A stretch of DNA of 64,000 bases from Trematomus loennbergii (GCA_012861695.1 JAAOOA010000469.1:72501-136500), one strand, 5' to 3'; counted from the stretch's first letter, positions 33,613 through 45,091 are shown. The notes: generated from the sequence alone by a model not told the origin. Made by a program: numbers and translations.

Positions 33613-34111
33613 CCAGTAGGCAGGGCCGGCCCTAGGCACTGGCGAACTAGCCGGTTGCATTTGCCCTGTACGATGTACTCTGTAAGTGATGAAAGTGGGG
33701 GATGTTGACTTATCAGGCGCCCGCAGCTCACAGCCAAAGTGCGAGCGAGCCTCCGAGCGAGCCTCCGAGCAAGCAAGAGAGAGAGAGGGCGCGCATCGGT
33801 ACCGCGGATTGTTGTTGGATTGAGGCTGATAAACAGCTCAGTGAGGTAAAGGACTCTGAGTGTTTAGATAGTTCACTTTAGTCTAAGTTATCTCAGTGGG
33901 TCTCAAACGGTTTGGTCACAATTTATGTAAACAATATTTCCAAGGCACACCTTTATAATTATTAAGATTAATAACAAAGGGTTTTAAATCATTCCAATGC
34001 ATACTATAGGACAGTAACCAAAAATCGTTTAACCTGTTAAGCCCGAGAGACCCCGGTACCGGGGCACTGCCGCAACATCTTGCAGGAAACAGTGTCTGAG
34101 GGCATGTTCAT

Positions 34112-35116
34112 TTAAAGTGGACCTATCATGCTATATTTAAATGATATATTGTAGGGCCATACCTATATAAGGTATATTTATACGTTTCTGTTTTCAAAAT
34201 ACCAAACAGATCATGCATTTTAGCCATGCCTCATTTCGCTCTATGTGCTGTTTGCTGTCTACGGGTCTGATTCTGCTGACCACGCCCCCCTGCAGGAGAG
34301 GGGAGCCGTGCTCTGATCAGCTGCTGGGCTGTCAGAAGAGGGTTTTATTATATAGAGTCGTTATTCATTTGTTTTAAAGCTCAATAAATAACAAAGAAGA
34401 CCTTTGACCGGCACTTTTCTAATTTTGTCCGGAAGATTTAAACTTTAACGGACATCTTGACCGGCGAAAGAATCTGAAACTGAAACTCTGCCGCACGGTC
34501 CCCTCGTTCCTTGGAAGAGGCGGAGAGGTGGGTGTTTGACGGGGAGGGATTACATTGAGCAATCCCTCCCCGTCGAGGCAAGCACTGTAATTCTCTCCGG
34601 TTAGTCCACCAGCAGATGGCAAACACCCACCTCTCCGCCTCTTCCAAGGAACGAGGGGAATGAGGCTAGCGTTTGCAGCGGGAGCAAACGCTTGCCTCGG
34701 GGAGGGAGAAAAAAAGCCACAGCGTAGAATAAACAGAAGGGTAACTATGGGCGGGAAGTCTTCTTCGCTGCTTTTGTGGCAGACTACAGCGCCACTTACA
34801 GGCCTGGCATATGTACTACAGCGTCTCCAGCGCTTTCGAGCGGCAATGGCCGGCCGTGGCCCAACCCCACATTCCCCTGATAGGTGGAGAGTTGCCCAAT
34901 AGCCGTAGCGCCACCGTCCTGACGTCAGGACAGTGTTCAAATCTGGATCAGTTTTTATCAGATCTGTTGCAGCCCCTTTTTTAGAGATTTGGGTATGGAG
35001 GAAAATAGAGAGGGTTGTGTTTTCTGACACTTGGTGAGTTCCCTGGAACACCGGGGACACATATTCATGTATAAAAGACGTACAAAAGTGCATTTTGCAT
35101 GATAGGTCCCCTTTAA
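34112..35116. mobile_element. TTAA-flanked element, copy 1, with a nested double hairpin
   Basis: TTAAAGTGGACCTATCATGC at the left and GCATGATAGGTCCCCTTTAA at the right, with TTAA on both ends. Copy 2 is 37973-39404. The long minus-strand open frame across it (34419-35093) has no protein-like motif. Internal foldback at 34501-34657 is listed separately. Confidence 0.8.
34501..34657. repeat. nested perfect double hairpin
   Basis: Outer arms 34501-34537 and 34621-34657 are perfect 37-bp reverse complements (CCCTCGTTCCTTGGAAGAGG start). Inside, GACGGGGAGGGATT (34538-34551) and AATCCCTCCCCGTC (34561-34574) form a second perfect 14-bp stem with a 9-bp loop. Confidence 0.95.
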
Positions 35117-35399
35117 CAATACTATGAATGTTTTATATCCATGTAATGAGAAGAAACTCATCTAACTGATCTTTTGCTGTGCCAACCTTACTGCACCGAA
35201 AATCACTCACAAAACCTTATTATTTATCTTTTCACCACATCGATTCACATCGTGAGGTGACACCGACATTACCACTGAATTACACGTATTTGCGACGTTA
35301 TAAGCAAAAACGGACATCAAAACAGGTGACGCTAGGTAGCTAAAATGCTAAATTTTTTACCTTGGCTCTGTAGTCTCTCCAAAGTGGTCTTCAATGGCA

Positions 35400-36016
35400 T
35401 TAACCTGTTAAGCCCCAAAGCCCCCCTCGGCGGGTCTTTTTTTTTCTTCACACAAATTAAAAAAAAAAAAAAAGTTTTTTATTTATTTATTTTTTTATAA
35501 TTTGTTTTACTTTGAATGGAATGAATACCTATGGTGATAATTCAATGTAATACATCATTTTTATAGTCTGGTACCTGAAAAAGGTCAAATGGCACTGATG
35601 GAACCAGATATACCCAAATGTGCCGAATTTTGCTAAATCTCTCTAAAAAGGTCAAATTTAACTTGTTTTGCCTCAATCTTGATACAGGGTACTTATTATA
35701 TGTTATAGTTTGGATTCCTAAAGCTTTTAGTCTACTAACCCATCATCCAAGGGTGGTTTTCACTATAAGTAATGGGTTTTTTGTAGGCGGAGGTAAGAAT
35801 TTACCTTTTTTTACTATGTTCCATCTGAATTTACTCTGACTGAGAAAAATCTATATTGATTCTGACACTTCTACATCCAACTCACAGATGTAACCTTGCT
35901 TTGATAAAGAAATTATTCATATAACCCTTTTAGAAGTGAAGTTGTAGTCATTTGTTTTGGGCATGTCATTTTCGAGCCTGAAACCTGAAAAACAGGCTCG
36001 GGGCTTAACACGTTAA
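35400..36016. mobile_element. piggyBac-like MITE inserted in a relative
   Basis: TTAACCTGTTAAGCCCC at 35400 and GGGGCTTAACACGTTAA ending at 36016: TTAA duplication plus CCTG/CACG (from CAGG) ends. Its last 380 bp (35630-36016) closely match the last 350 bp of the element that it interrupts (36340-36695). Confidence 0.8.
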
Positions 36017-36695
36017 AACAATAAAAACGCTGCTGAAGTTAATCCATAGGTTAATCCAATGTGTCTGTGTCCCTTTGAAATGATTTCTGATAATCCATAA
36101 GCATTAAAACTGCTTTTCCGTTTCCAGATGTCAAAGCTAGAGATAGGTTCACTCTGATTGAAAATTACATGCGCGAAGCCCCCACCTTTTCTCTTCACAA
36201 CGTGTGTGTGTGGGCCTCCCCCTTCAATTATATTGGCTCTAACGGTCAGAAAGAGGTGTCAACCATCAAAATCGAGCAAGGGGGGCCAGAGATATGGAAA
36301 ATCCACCCAAATTACCCCAGAAGTGGTTTCTTTTGGCTAAATCTCTCTTAAAAATGTCAAATGTCACTTGTTTTGCATCAATCTTGATACAGGGTACTTA
36401 TTATATGTTGTACTTTGGATTCCTAAAGCTTTTAGTCTACCTTACCATCATCCAAGGGTAGTTTTCACTATAAGTAAAAAAGAATTTTTGGACGGACACT
36501 ATAATTTACAGTTTTTTACTATGTAAAATCTGAATTTTCTTTCAAATAAAAAACATCTATATTGATTCTGACTTTTCTACATCCAACTCACAGGTTTATC
36601 ATTACTTTGAGAAAAAAGATTATTAATTTAACCCTTTTAGAAGGGAAGATATGGTCATTTGTTCTGGGAATGTCATTTCGATCCTAACAGGTTAA
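36017..36695. mobile_element. piggyBac-like MITE, host copy, right part
   Basis: Continues the left part at 35330-35399 and ends CCTAACAGGTTAA at 36692-36695. 56285-56986 is a related copy without the insertion. The body carries CTTGATACAGGGTACTTATT and CTACATCCAACTCACAG in both. Confidence 0.75.
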
Positions 36696-37221
36696 AACTG
36701 GAGATATTACAAATATGCATGAATAAATAAATGTTAACTAGGTAAAATAAGATATGAATGGACAACAAAAAATAAAATACGTTACATTTATTTTTATTGG
36801 CTATGGTAGGTTATTGGTTATGTTCGCATACTTATTTGATTATTAAAATGTAAACCGATCTTTTTCATATGGGTGTTTTAGAGTTGTACCCCTAGATCTA
36901 GTCTCTAGTAATTGGGCGCTCAAAGTATACCAGATTGAAGCATTTTACTTTAAAATGTTCAAACAAATCTTTCCGGGGGGGCATACCCCGGACCCCCCTA
37001 GAGGATGTGACGTCCACCCCCAATTAAAACATGTTCATACAATGATGAATACATTTGAAACCTTCTTTATGTCAATACGTTTCAGTTTTTGTAGTGTATT
37101 GGTCTTTTGTAGAGATTTTTCATTTATTCTTTATATATTCTATTGTGTATTGCTTGGAGGGGCGGGGGGGGGGCACCAAAACAGAATCTCGCCTAGGGCA
37201 CCAAAATGTCTAGGGCCGGCA

Positions 37222-37587
37222 CTGCCAGTACACTGTAAAAAAAAAATTACAGTTTTTTATTGTATTTCATAATTACAGGAAATCATATTAAATTTACAAG
37301 AATAAACGGTTTATTGAAATGTGTCATGTATTTTAACAAAAAAAATGTAGAAATGGAATACATTTATCTGTTTTTTAGCAGTTTTTAAATGCGAATTTAA
37401 CAAAACTAACCGTAAAATAAATGATTTTCCGTTTGCAAAATTAGCTACATTTTCTGTAATTTTACTAAAAAACACTTTTGTTAGGCTATCACTGTCAAAT
37501 ACATAACAATACTGTTAATACTCATTTAAAAAATGTATAATTGCAAGAAAATATATGAGTAAAGAAAGAAATATTTTGTAATTTTGC
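37222..37587. repeat. AT-rich MITE starting CACTGTAAAAAAA
   Basis: A start of this type, rich in TTACAG and TTTTTACA words, is common in fish non-autonomous hAT elements. Its other end was not found before the next element. A similar end, facing the other way, is at 47907-47918. Confidence 0.5.
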
Positions 37588-37976
37588 TTAAAGGTAGGGT
37601 AGGTAAGTTTGAGAAACCGGCTCGAGATACACTTTTTGTTATATTCCATGGAATGCTCTTAACATCCCGATAGCAATGAATATCTGAAGAGCTTTGACAA
37701 AAAATCCATAAAAAAATTTCATCTGTGGAAGCTGTAGTACTGTAAAAAGCACGACCAATCATTTTAGCCGGCCCGGCTAAAATAACTGGATGGCCTACCT
37801 GCCTGTCAGCCTTCCATCTGTGCACAAACTTATCTCGTGCCCTCATTGGTCATGTGCGCGTTCGTGTGTGTTGGAGGAGGGGCTCTGTAAGGAAGTGGCA
37901 GATTTTCTCCGGTTGTGTATTTTCAAATTCTAGCGATCTTGAGCCGGTTTCTCAAACTTACCTACCCTACCTTTAA
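37588..37976. mobile_element. TTAA-flanked MITE, long copy
   Basis: TTAAAGGTAGGGTAGGTAAG at 37588 and the inverted CTTACCTACCCTACCTTTAA ending at 37976. The terminal inverted repeat extends over about 35 bp, through GAGAAACCGGCTC. Shares the body (CATTGGTCATGTGCGCGTTC) with 17299-17464. Confidence 0.9.
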
Positions 37977-38380
37977 AGTGGACCTATCATGCTATATTTG
38001 AATAATATATTGTAGGGCCATACCTATATAAGGTATATTTATACGTTTTGTTTTCAAAATACCAAACAGATCATGCATTTTAGCCATGCCTCATTTCGCT
38101 CTATTTTGCTGTCCTCCACCCTGTCTTTGCATGCGCTGCAGCTGACCACGCCCCCCTGCAAAGGAGGGGGCCGAGTTACGAGCATCGTGTTACCATGCTG
38201 TTACCATGCCACGGCAACCTCTCATTCCCCTGATAGGTCAGCTCCGCCGTCCTGACGTCAGTGGAATGTTCAAATCTGCATCAGTCTGTATCAGATTCGT
38301 TTTTAGAGATTTGGGTATGGAGGAAAAGAGAGAGGGTTGTGTTTTCTGACACTTGGTGAGTTCCCTGGAACACCGGGGAC

Positions 38381-39337
38381 TAGGGGTGTAACGGTTCACA
38401 TAACTCACGGTTCGGTACGTACCTCGGTTTGGGGTCACGGTTCGGTATGGGTTCGGTACAACAAGAAAAAGCAAAAAAAAGTCCCAAATGACTAATTCCA
38501 GGTTTGTTTTTTTATTTATTTTGAACAGTAGTGCAAGTTTCAGTTTAAATTATAAGAATAATTAACTGTATTACACAGTTAAAAACAAACCACAAACATC
38601 CACACAAACTCAGATGGCCATATTATCTATAATGGCTGATGTCAAACAAAAAGGTTCAATAAGCTGTAAAACTAAAAAGAATGTCTTGAAATATTACAAA
38701 ATAAATAATAAGAAAGTGTTTCAATCACAACCAATAAAAGCCGGGGTCTTCTACTATTGCATAAGGGCAGCATAGCCGTTGAAATATATATGCCAATAGC
38801 TTCCGTTATTTCTTTTGGTGTCTCGGCTTTCATGTCTATTGGCTTAAGCGGGGATAAGCTGTTGAACTGCTGTTGTCTTTTGCCGGTGATTGGCAAATCT
38901 GGGTGATGCCTTCTGATATGATTTAGCATGTTTGGCTTGTGTTACCATTAGCATACCGCACCGCTGTCGAACAACGCCGGCGGCACACCGTCCTCGTCCG
39001 ATCCACAGGGAACCCGAAATGTTCCCACACAGCTGATTTAAAAGAAGCAGGTGGTTCTTCTAGCTCCTGTGTGTTATCTGAACTCGCAATACTAACTTTT
39101 CTTCTTCTTGTATTTTGTTTGTTTTGTTGTGTTTTCTTCTTCTTCATTGTTGTTTAACGGCGGCTGGCAAACAGCTTTTAGGCGCAATACCGCCCCCTGG
39201 ATTATATATAGTGTAGTGGATACTGCCCTGAGTGACAGACTTTTTTCCCACTCGTAAAAAAAAGGCGTATTCGTCGTGTGACTACATGCACCGAACCGTG
39301 ACGGTACGGGACGAATACGGATACCGTTACACCCTTA
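38381..39337 (-). mobile_element. hAT element with perfect 8-bp target duplication
   Basis: TAGGGGTGTAACGGT (38381) and ACCGTTACACCCTTA (to 39337) are inverted ends; CCGGGGAC occurs immediately on both sides (38373-38380 and 39338-39345). It carries a fragment of a BED-finger transposase on the minus strand. Confidence 0.95.
38672..39147 (-). pseudogene. BED-finger hAT transposase N-terminal fragment
   Basis: Minus strand: FKSAVWEHFGFPVDRTRTVC followed by RYANGNTSQT, then, after one frame change near 38925, LNHIRRHHPDLPITGKRQQQ and ETPKEITEAIGIYI. This is the BED zinc finger (Cys pair, then H-x-x-x-H in HIRRHHP) at the start of a ZBED/Ac-type hAT transposase, but only about 130 residues survive. 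The catalytic domain and dimerisation domain are absent, so the surrounding element is non-autonomous. Its short length fits an internal deletion rather than gradual decay. Confidence 0.8.
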
Positions 39338-39404
39338 CCGGGGACACATATTCATGTATAAAAGACGTACAAAAGGGCATTTTGCATGATAGGTCCCCTT
39401 TTAA

Positions 39405-40020
39405 TTTAACCACTACTTTACATTGATAAACTGAAAAAACACAGTATTGACTATTATAGTAAAAAACTAAATTTTAACACATTTTGACTTTCACTTTATT
39501 GCTACATTTGTATTCATTTAAAGATTTAATTGTTAAATATATGAATTTCATGTTATAAAAACGGTGTAAAACCATAGAGTTAAAAAAAACTTGACTGTTA
39601 TTAACATGTTGGGTGCGAATTCCTACCAGAGCACAATTCAGATATAAAATGATACTATAACCCACCAGTAACAGCCTGTGGGTTATATAGGAGACATTTG
39701 GATATGCCATGATACATCTATAAACTAGCTCATAGCTGTCAGCATTCACTGCAGGCAAACCTAATGTGACCATTCACTTATGATTTCTAAGTAGAAGAAG
39801 AAGAAGAAGAAGAAGATATCATGTATTCATCACTCAGAGGGAAATGTCTTCCCCCACTCTGTTGTGTTTAAACACATTACACACACAGGGAGGATATACT
39901 GTACATGCACAAACACACAGAGCATATACATGCACAAACACAACCACATGCGGATAGGAGAGGGGATCGCAGAGAGGCTGCCAGATAGCCGGCGCCAGGG
40001 AGCAGTTTTGGTGTTCGGTG
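39405..40020. other. no gene seen
   Basis: AT-rich, with an (AGA)n run at 39795-39815 and CACACA-rich sequence near 39880-39950. No recognised family. Confidence 0.4.
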
Positions 40021-40023
40021 CGT

Positions 40024-40895
40024 TCACAGCCCAAGTAACATTGACCTGCTGATCTCTTTCAACACAAGAAAAAGCTGTGCCAATTTCTGACATCATTTAG
40101 CTTTTCAGATGATCAGAGACGCGAAGCTACCGCAAAGTCACTTGTGCAGCTAACGGTGATTGGCAGACAGTATGCAAAAAACATATTGAGTTTCACTGTA
40201 AGCGAAAAATGAAAGTCTAGAAGTTAAATAACATTAGCATCTTCCCCTAGGCCTTATCACACTAGCATAAGCCATAACATTGAACATGCTAGCAAGCACT
40301 TACAGCCAGCCTCTGAATATCAAAACCTTGTTAGCAGTTAGTGCTACCACTATGCTAAATTGGTATTAGCATTGCAATTACAGTAAAGCAACTCTACTAA
40401 CAAACAACCAACTGTTCACAACCCAAGTAACATTGACCTGCTGATCTGTTTCAACACAAGAAAAAGCTGTGTACATTTCTGACATCATTTAGCTTTTCAG
40501 ATCATCAGAGACGTGAAGCTACCGCAAAGTGCCTTGTGCAGCTAACACAGAGTGCATTCTCGTAGCGATTGCTACAACTGCACCATGTTTGTTTGGAAAG
40601 TAGCTTTAAGAAATGTATCAATGTTCTAAAATGTGTGACTCAATATTTAAAACAGAGTGATTGGCGCAGTATGCAAAAAACATATTGAGTTTCACTGTAA
40701 GTGAAAAATGAAAGGATCTAGAAGTTAAATAACATTAGCATCTTCCCCTAGGCCTTATCACACTAGCATAAGCCATAACGTTGAACATGCTAACAAGCAC
40801 TAACAGCCAGACTCTGAATATCAAAACCTTGTTAGCAGTTAGTGCTACCACTATGCTAAATTGGTATTAGCATTGCAATTACAGTAAAACAAACA
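40024..40895 (+). repeat. tandem duplication of a 370-470-bp block
   Basis: 40024-40390 and 40418-40890 share CAAGTAACATTGACCTGCTG, AAACATATTGAGTTTCACTG, CATCTTCCCCTAGGCCTTAT and GCTAAATTGGTATTAGCATT in order. The second unit has about 105 bp (40552-40660) absent from the first. Confidence 0.9.
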
Positions 40896-40913
40896 ACCAA
40901 TGTTGTCCTTACA

Positions 40914-42043
40914 TGCCCCTTTCAAAAACTGGCGCTTTTCCAGCTCCAGCTCCGAGCGGAGCTGGAAAAGCACCGGTTTTTCCTGTTCACACCGCAGCGG
41001 CGCCGCGTCATAGCTCCGGAATGCGGTTCACTTCCAGCTCCAAAAAATTGTCGGTCTAGAGGCAAGAGCTTCGGAGCTAGAGGCGGCGTCGCTTACGTCT
41101 CTCTTGCGTCGAGGCGTGCAGGAAACTAAACCCACCTCCCCTGAACATGGGTCGACTGAAGAGTCTCGTCATGCCTGCCTACAAGCAGTAGCGCTGAGCA
41201 AAGTGACTAGAAGGCAACCACACACTTACTTTATAAAGTCAGGCAACACTAACCAGGCTTCGTGTGATTCTGTTTATTTGTACCTTACTTTGACCATCCG
41301 TTCGCTGTTATTGATCATTGTGGAGAGCAGGCAGACCTTTTGTTTGTTATTATAGCAGCTATCGGATGGAATCAATACATGGGCTGCACAGGTTGTCATG
41401 TCCGACTATCACAAGTAGAATCATAATGAAAAATACGCCGGTAAAATGTGCCTGTAGAAAACGGCTTAGCAAGTAGTCAGTTTAGCTTCGGTTGCTATGC
41501 TAACATCACCCATGTTATACCAGAGAAACTTTCATAACAGCGTTGTGATGCCAAACAGCGTCAATTCAGACTGACACACATTCACTTAAGGGGAACTGGG
41601 GATATGTATCAGCTGCTTGTGTGACAGTCAGACAGTGAATACTTTAGAGCCGTGTGAGCTAACCCGGAGCTAACGGGAGAATAAACTCCCGTGGAAGAGC
41701 AGCGCACTGCAGCGGTCGGTAAATGCCGCTGAAACACATTAATAAACAATGAACCACGGCACTCTGGAGAAAAGTATAAGGTTGGAGAAGTCGTTATTTA
41801 ATTTAATCTGGCTTCGTATGATTAAAAGCAACACGATCATCGACCCGACGCAGTCCCCCCCCGTTGTTGTTGTTGTGAGCTCCGTTGGGGAGAAAATCAG
41901 CGATGTAAACGGTGACGTCATGACGCAGCAGCGGCAGCTGGGCGGTGTGAACAGAGCGGGAGCTGAAAAGTGAAACCGGAGCTGAACCAGAAAAGCTCTA
42001 GCTAGGAGCTAGAAAGGGAAAAGCGCTGGTGTGAAAAGCCGCA
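40914..42043. mobile_element. Harbinger-type non-autonomous element, copy 2
   Basis: Same interior as 11359-12480 (GGCAACACTAACCAGGCTTC, GATATGTATCAGCTGCTTGT). Ends TGCCCCTTTCAAAAACTGGCG / CGCTGGTGTGAAAAGCCGCA are more diverged, and no clear duplication flanks them. Contains a 13-bp stem CTTTTCCAGCTCC/GGAGCTGGAAAAG near 40936. Confidence 0.75.
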
Positions 42044-42990
42044 TTAGACGTCTAATAATATCCAACTATTCAAATCCATCATATTGAAAGAATAGGCCTT
42101 CACCAAAGCATGTTGACAAAGCTAGTAACTACAGTGAAAGACCTTTAAAATCCAAGTCAATTAACTTAAATATGTATTGTGATAATGTCCCACACAGCTA
42201 GTTGGTTACAACAATCTACAGTGATGTCACAGGGATTTCAGGCAGCAGGTAGTTGAAGGTCAAGTACATAAATTCACTTGTTAATCCATTTGCTATGGCT
42301 ACAACTGCCTCGTGGAACACAAAGTTTTCTTTTCTGTTTGTTTAATATAGGAATGCATCTTTGTCTATCACACTTTGCTTCTGTAGATCTCCCATCTGAC
42401 GTTATTGTGAGCTTGTGTTTTCAAAAAGTAAATTGAGCATGTTTTATGAGACTGAACAGTCACATAGGGTATTGGACTCTCTTAAAACCCAGGTAGGTGC
42501 AGAATAGGTTTCTCAAAAATAAAGCAATCAGGAAGGCAGTACTATGCATGACTACAAATGATAGTAAACTATATGTACACGTTGATTAATACCTACTTAA
42601 CTTGTACTTGGGACAGGACTGCAAAGTACAGATGGGATATTCCTGATCATAATAAAACTAATATAAATTAGTTATCAGAGTTCTCTATTCTCAATTTAAA
42701 AGAATGAACTGACATAAAGAAGTCTTATAACATATTTTGCTTGTGTCTTTGGAAGGCCTTCAGTGTTTGTTTTAATATTTATCAACTAGTTACATAGTCA
42801 TTTTGTAAACTAAGAAAATAAAATCCAAATATTAAACAATTATAATTGCAATGTAAATAGTTTGTACCCCATTTATTTTTACTTTTAAATTAATCTTTAT
42901 GGTGTGGTGTTACCAATTCTTAAAATAATACAAGGATTGGATGTTCATCAAAGGATTTTCAGGGCAATCGATTTGCAGCCAATCAGAGAC
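42044..42990. other. no gene seen
   Basis: AT-rich, unrecognised. Immediately upstream of the possible first exon at about 43000. Confidence 0.4.
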
Positions 42991-42999
42991 GAGACTTCT

Positions 43000-43138
43000 G
43001 CTGCATGCATGCACCCAGCCACGCAGAGACCACGCAGTTAGCACGCAGTTAGCACGCAGGAGGTGAAGAGCACAGCACGTGGCGCACCCATTACACAGCA
43101 CTCCGTCATCCAGAGGAGAGGAAGCAGCACTTTGAGAG
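43000..43138 (+). other. possible 5' untranslated first exon
   Basis: GC-richer than its surroundings and ends CTTTGAGAG|GTAGGT, a good donor. It contains a tandem AGCACGCAGTT repeat. Assigned because three further exon-like blocks with good splice sites follow in order (44224, 44608, 44922). Confidence 0.35.
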
Positions 43139-43580
43139 GTAGGTAAAAACTATTCATCAACGGATTCAAAACGATCAAGACTTAAAACATTGCAAACGTC
43201 AAAGTCCTAGCTATGGTATACATTTTGATTAACGACCGAAAACGTAATGTTAGCTAACGTTACCGTAGATAGGTAGCAGCTAGCTAGCTACGGTAGCAGC
43301 TAGCTACCATGCTTTGAAAGTGAGCTGTTCTATGCCATCATTATGTGCAGGGTGTTATATATATATTTTTTTTAATGGTGCGCAAGATGCGAGCTCGAGT
43401 GGCTGAGCGTGATGTGCAGTGAATGTTTCAGAGTTACTTTTTCGCAATATTATTTAATAAATAGTTTAGCTAGCTAACTAGCATACATTGTCACTAACTC
43501 CTAATGTTAGCTTAATCCTTAGTTTTATAGTAGATTTTTTGGTTATCCATATCTTTTAGATCCTATGTTAAGGCTATAAA

Positions 43581-43876
43581 CAGAGGTGGGAGAAGTACTC
43601 AGATCTTATACTTTAGTAAAAGTAGAAGTACCTGAGTGTAGGAATACTCTGTTGACTTGCAAGTAAAAGTCCTGTATTCAAAATGTTACTCAAGTTAAAG
43701 TAGAACAGTTTTATCATCAAAATATAATTAAAGTACCAAAAGTAAAAGTAGTCATTGTGCAGAAGTACTAAGTAGAAACACATTATTAATACTCTAGTAA
43801 AGTACAGAACAAGTACCTAAAATGTGTAACAAAGTACAGTACTTGAGTAAATGTACTTAGTTACTTAACACCTCTG
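43581..43876. mobile_element. 296-bp hAT-type MITE with perfect 8-bp duplication
   Basis: CAGAGGTGGGAGAAGTACTC (43581) and ACACCTCTG at the right end. GCTATAAA lies directly on both sides (43573-43580, 43877-43884). It sits in the first intron of the gene at 43000-45089. Confidence 0.95.
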
Positions 43877-44223
43877 GCTATAAAGATAGAAAGACAAAGC
43901 CTTGCAAAGAGGCTTGAAAATACATTTTCAAAATGCTCAACAGCTAAAATTATAAACTGAATGCTTCACATTTAAAATAAATGCGTCAATATATTTCTAT
44001 TAGATGTGACTCTTTCATGTTCTTATTACCACTGCTCCTTTAGTTATTTTTTAGATATTCTTCTGACTGCTAAAATCATCTGTTATTCCTAATTGTAAAG
44101 CCGATAATCTGTGTGTATAACATCTCAGTTAAAGTGGTATTACTGTACTTAAAGCTGCTGCTGTGTTATTCAAGTTATTTTTACCCAAGCATGTGCAAAC
44201 TTGTGTCTCTTTTTTCCCCTCAG

Positions 44224-45089
44224 CTGTTAGCTGCAGTACCAGCATCGTTGGCTACCAGCAGCCAGAGATCCTCAAGTAAGATTTCTTGCCATATTACAAG
44301 TTTATCAATTCTCTCAAGGTTCAAGGTTCTTTATTGTCAAACTAACATAGCTACAGAGTAATTATGTAGTTGAAAATCTTATGTCACAGGCTTCTCCAAC
44401 AATGCAACATAATAATACAGATAGTAAAAGTAATACAAAAAGAAAAATAGTTCTAACATAAAGTGAGAGAGAAAAAAAAGTGGAATGTCACATGTCCTAT
44501 GTGGTATTGCTATGCAAACAGTGAAAGGATATGGAAATCATTAAGAGGTGGCTAAAATATGTTTTTCTGCTGACCCTGTCCAGAGCAGTACATTGCTTTG
44601 CTTCCAGGTGGTTGCTCCTGTCTGCATCTCCAAGCTCGGAGCATACCGGCCATCATCTACTCTAGGTAATACACTGACTATGGATAAGTACCTTATACAA
44701 CCCCACTTTAAACACCCAAACTATCCCTTTATGATGTGACATTTTCTACACTGTTAACATTAGGAAACACTTAAGAAAGAAAAGAAAGCTGCAGGAGCTG
44801 ATCATTCCTAAAATACAATTGGCCATGTGATCACCAGTAAAAAAAATATAAACAATCTGCACTAAATATTTTTTGGATTTATAATTTTTTTGTGACTTTT
44901 TCCTTTGTTGTGTACCTTAAGGGAGTTCTCCCCAGACAGCTGACACTACATGATAGCAGAGGACCAGACCATCGTCAGTGGCAGTGTCCTGAATGTTGTC
45001 GACGCCCTGATGCTGATGTTTGCAGCATATTACTGCCTCAACATCAGTTATCGCTCAGAACTGGGAGCGACCCTGGAGTTCTTGCAGAG
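44224..45089 (+). CDS. partial multi-exon gene of an uncharacterised fish family
   Basis: Exon-like blocks with AG/GT borders: 44224-44275 (CCCTCAG| ... |GTAAGA), 44608-44665 (TTCCAG| ... |GTAATA) and 44922-45089 (CTTAAG| ... |GTAAGA). In the last one an ATG at 44950 opens IAEDQTIVSGSVLNVVDALM, LMFAAYYCLNISYRSELGAT, LEFLQ, which ends in phase 2 at the donor. This wording matches, from memory, the C-terminal part of unnamed teleost proteins with an acidic (V/A)EDxxxxxG..VDALMxMFAxYYCxN pattern. The next coding exon was not found downstream. The first two blocks may be untranslated. Function unknown; could be a pseudogene. Confidence 0.45.
44310..44480. repeat. retroposon tail-like repeat in an intron
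   Basis: CAAGGTTCAAGGTTCTTTAT through TGTCACAGGCTTCTCCAACA: a diverged relative of the 23860-23945 tail. Confidence 0.5.
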
Positions 45090-45091
45090 GT

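Larger units (their letters stand above)
33621..37214. mobile_element. 3.6-kb hAT-like element hosting nested insertions
   Basis: CAGGGCCGGCCCTAGGC at 33621 pairs with CTAGGGCCGGCACTG ending at 37214. Flanks CCAGTAGG and CCAGTACA agree at six of eight positions, as expected of an aged 8-bp duplication. It contains a TTAA-flanked element (34112-35116) and two piggyBac-like MITEs (35400-36695). No transposase was found. Confidence 0.7.
37973..39404. mobile_element. TTAA-flanked element, copy 2, split by a hAT insertion
   Basis: Starts TTAAAGTGGACCTATCATGC, abutting the previous MITE at a shared TTAA, and ends GGTCCCCTTTTAA near 39404. A hAT element sits inside at 38381-39337 and duplicates 8 bp of it. 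Confidence 0.85.

Noticed and set aside
34419..35093. 224-residue minus-strand frame
   Set aside because: Crosses a non-coding TTAA element with a foldback; no motif, and its paralogue at 37973-39404 does not keep it.
36955..37272. 105-residue plus frame
   Set aside because: Falls in the right end of the 3.6-kb hAT-like element and an adjoining MITE; not protein-like.
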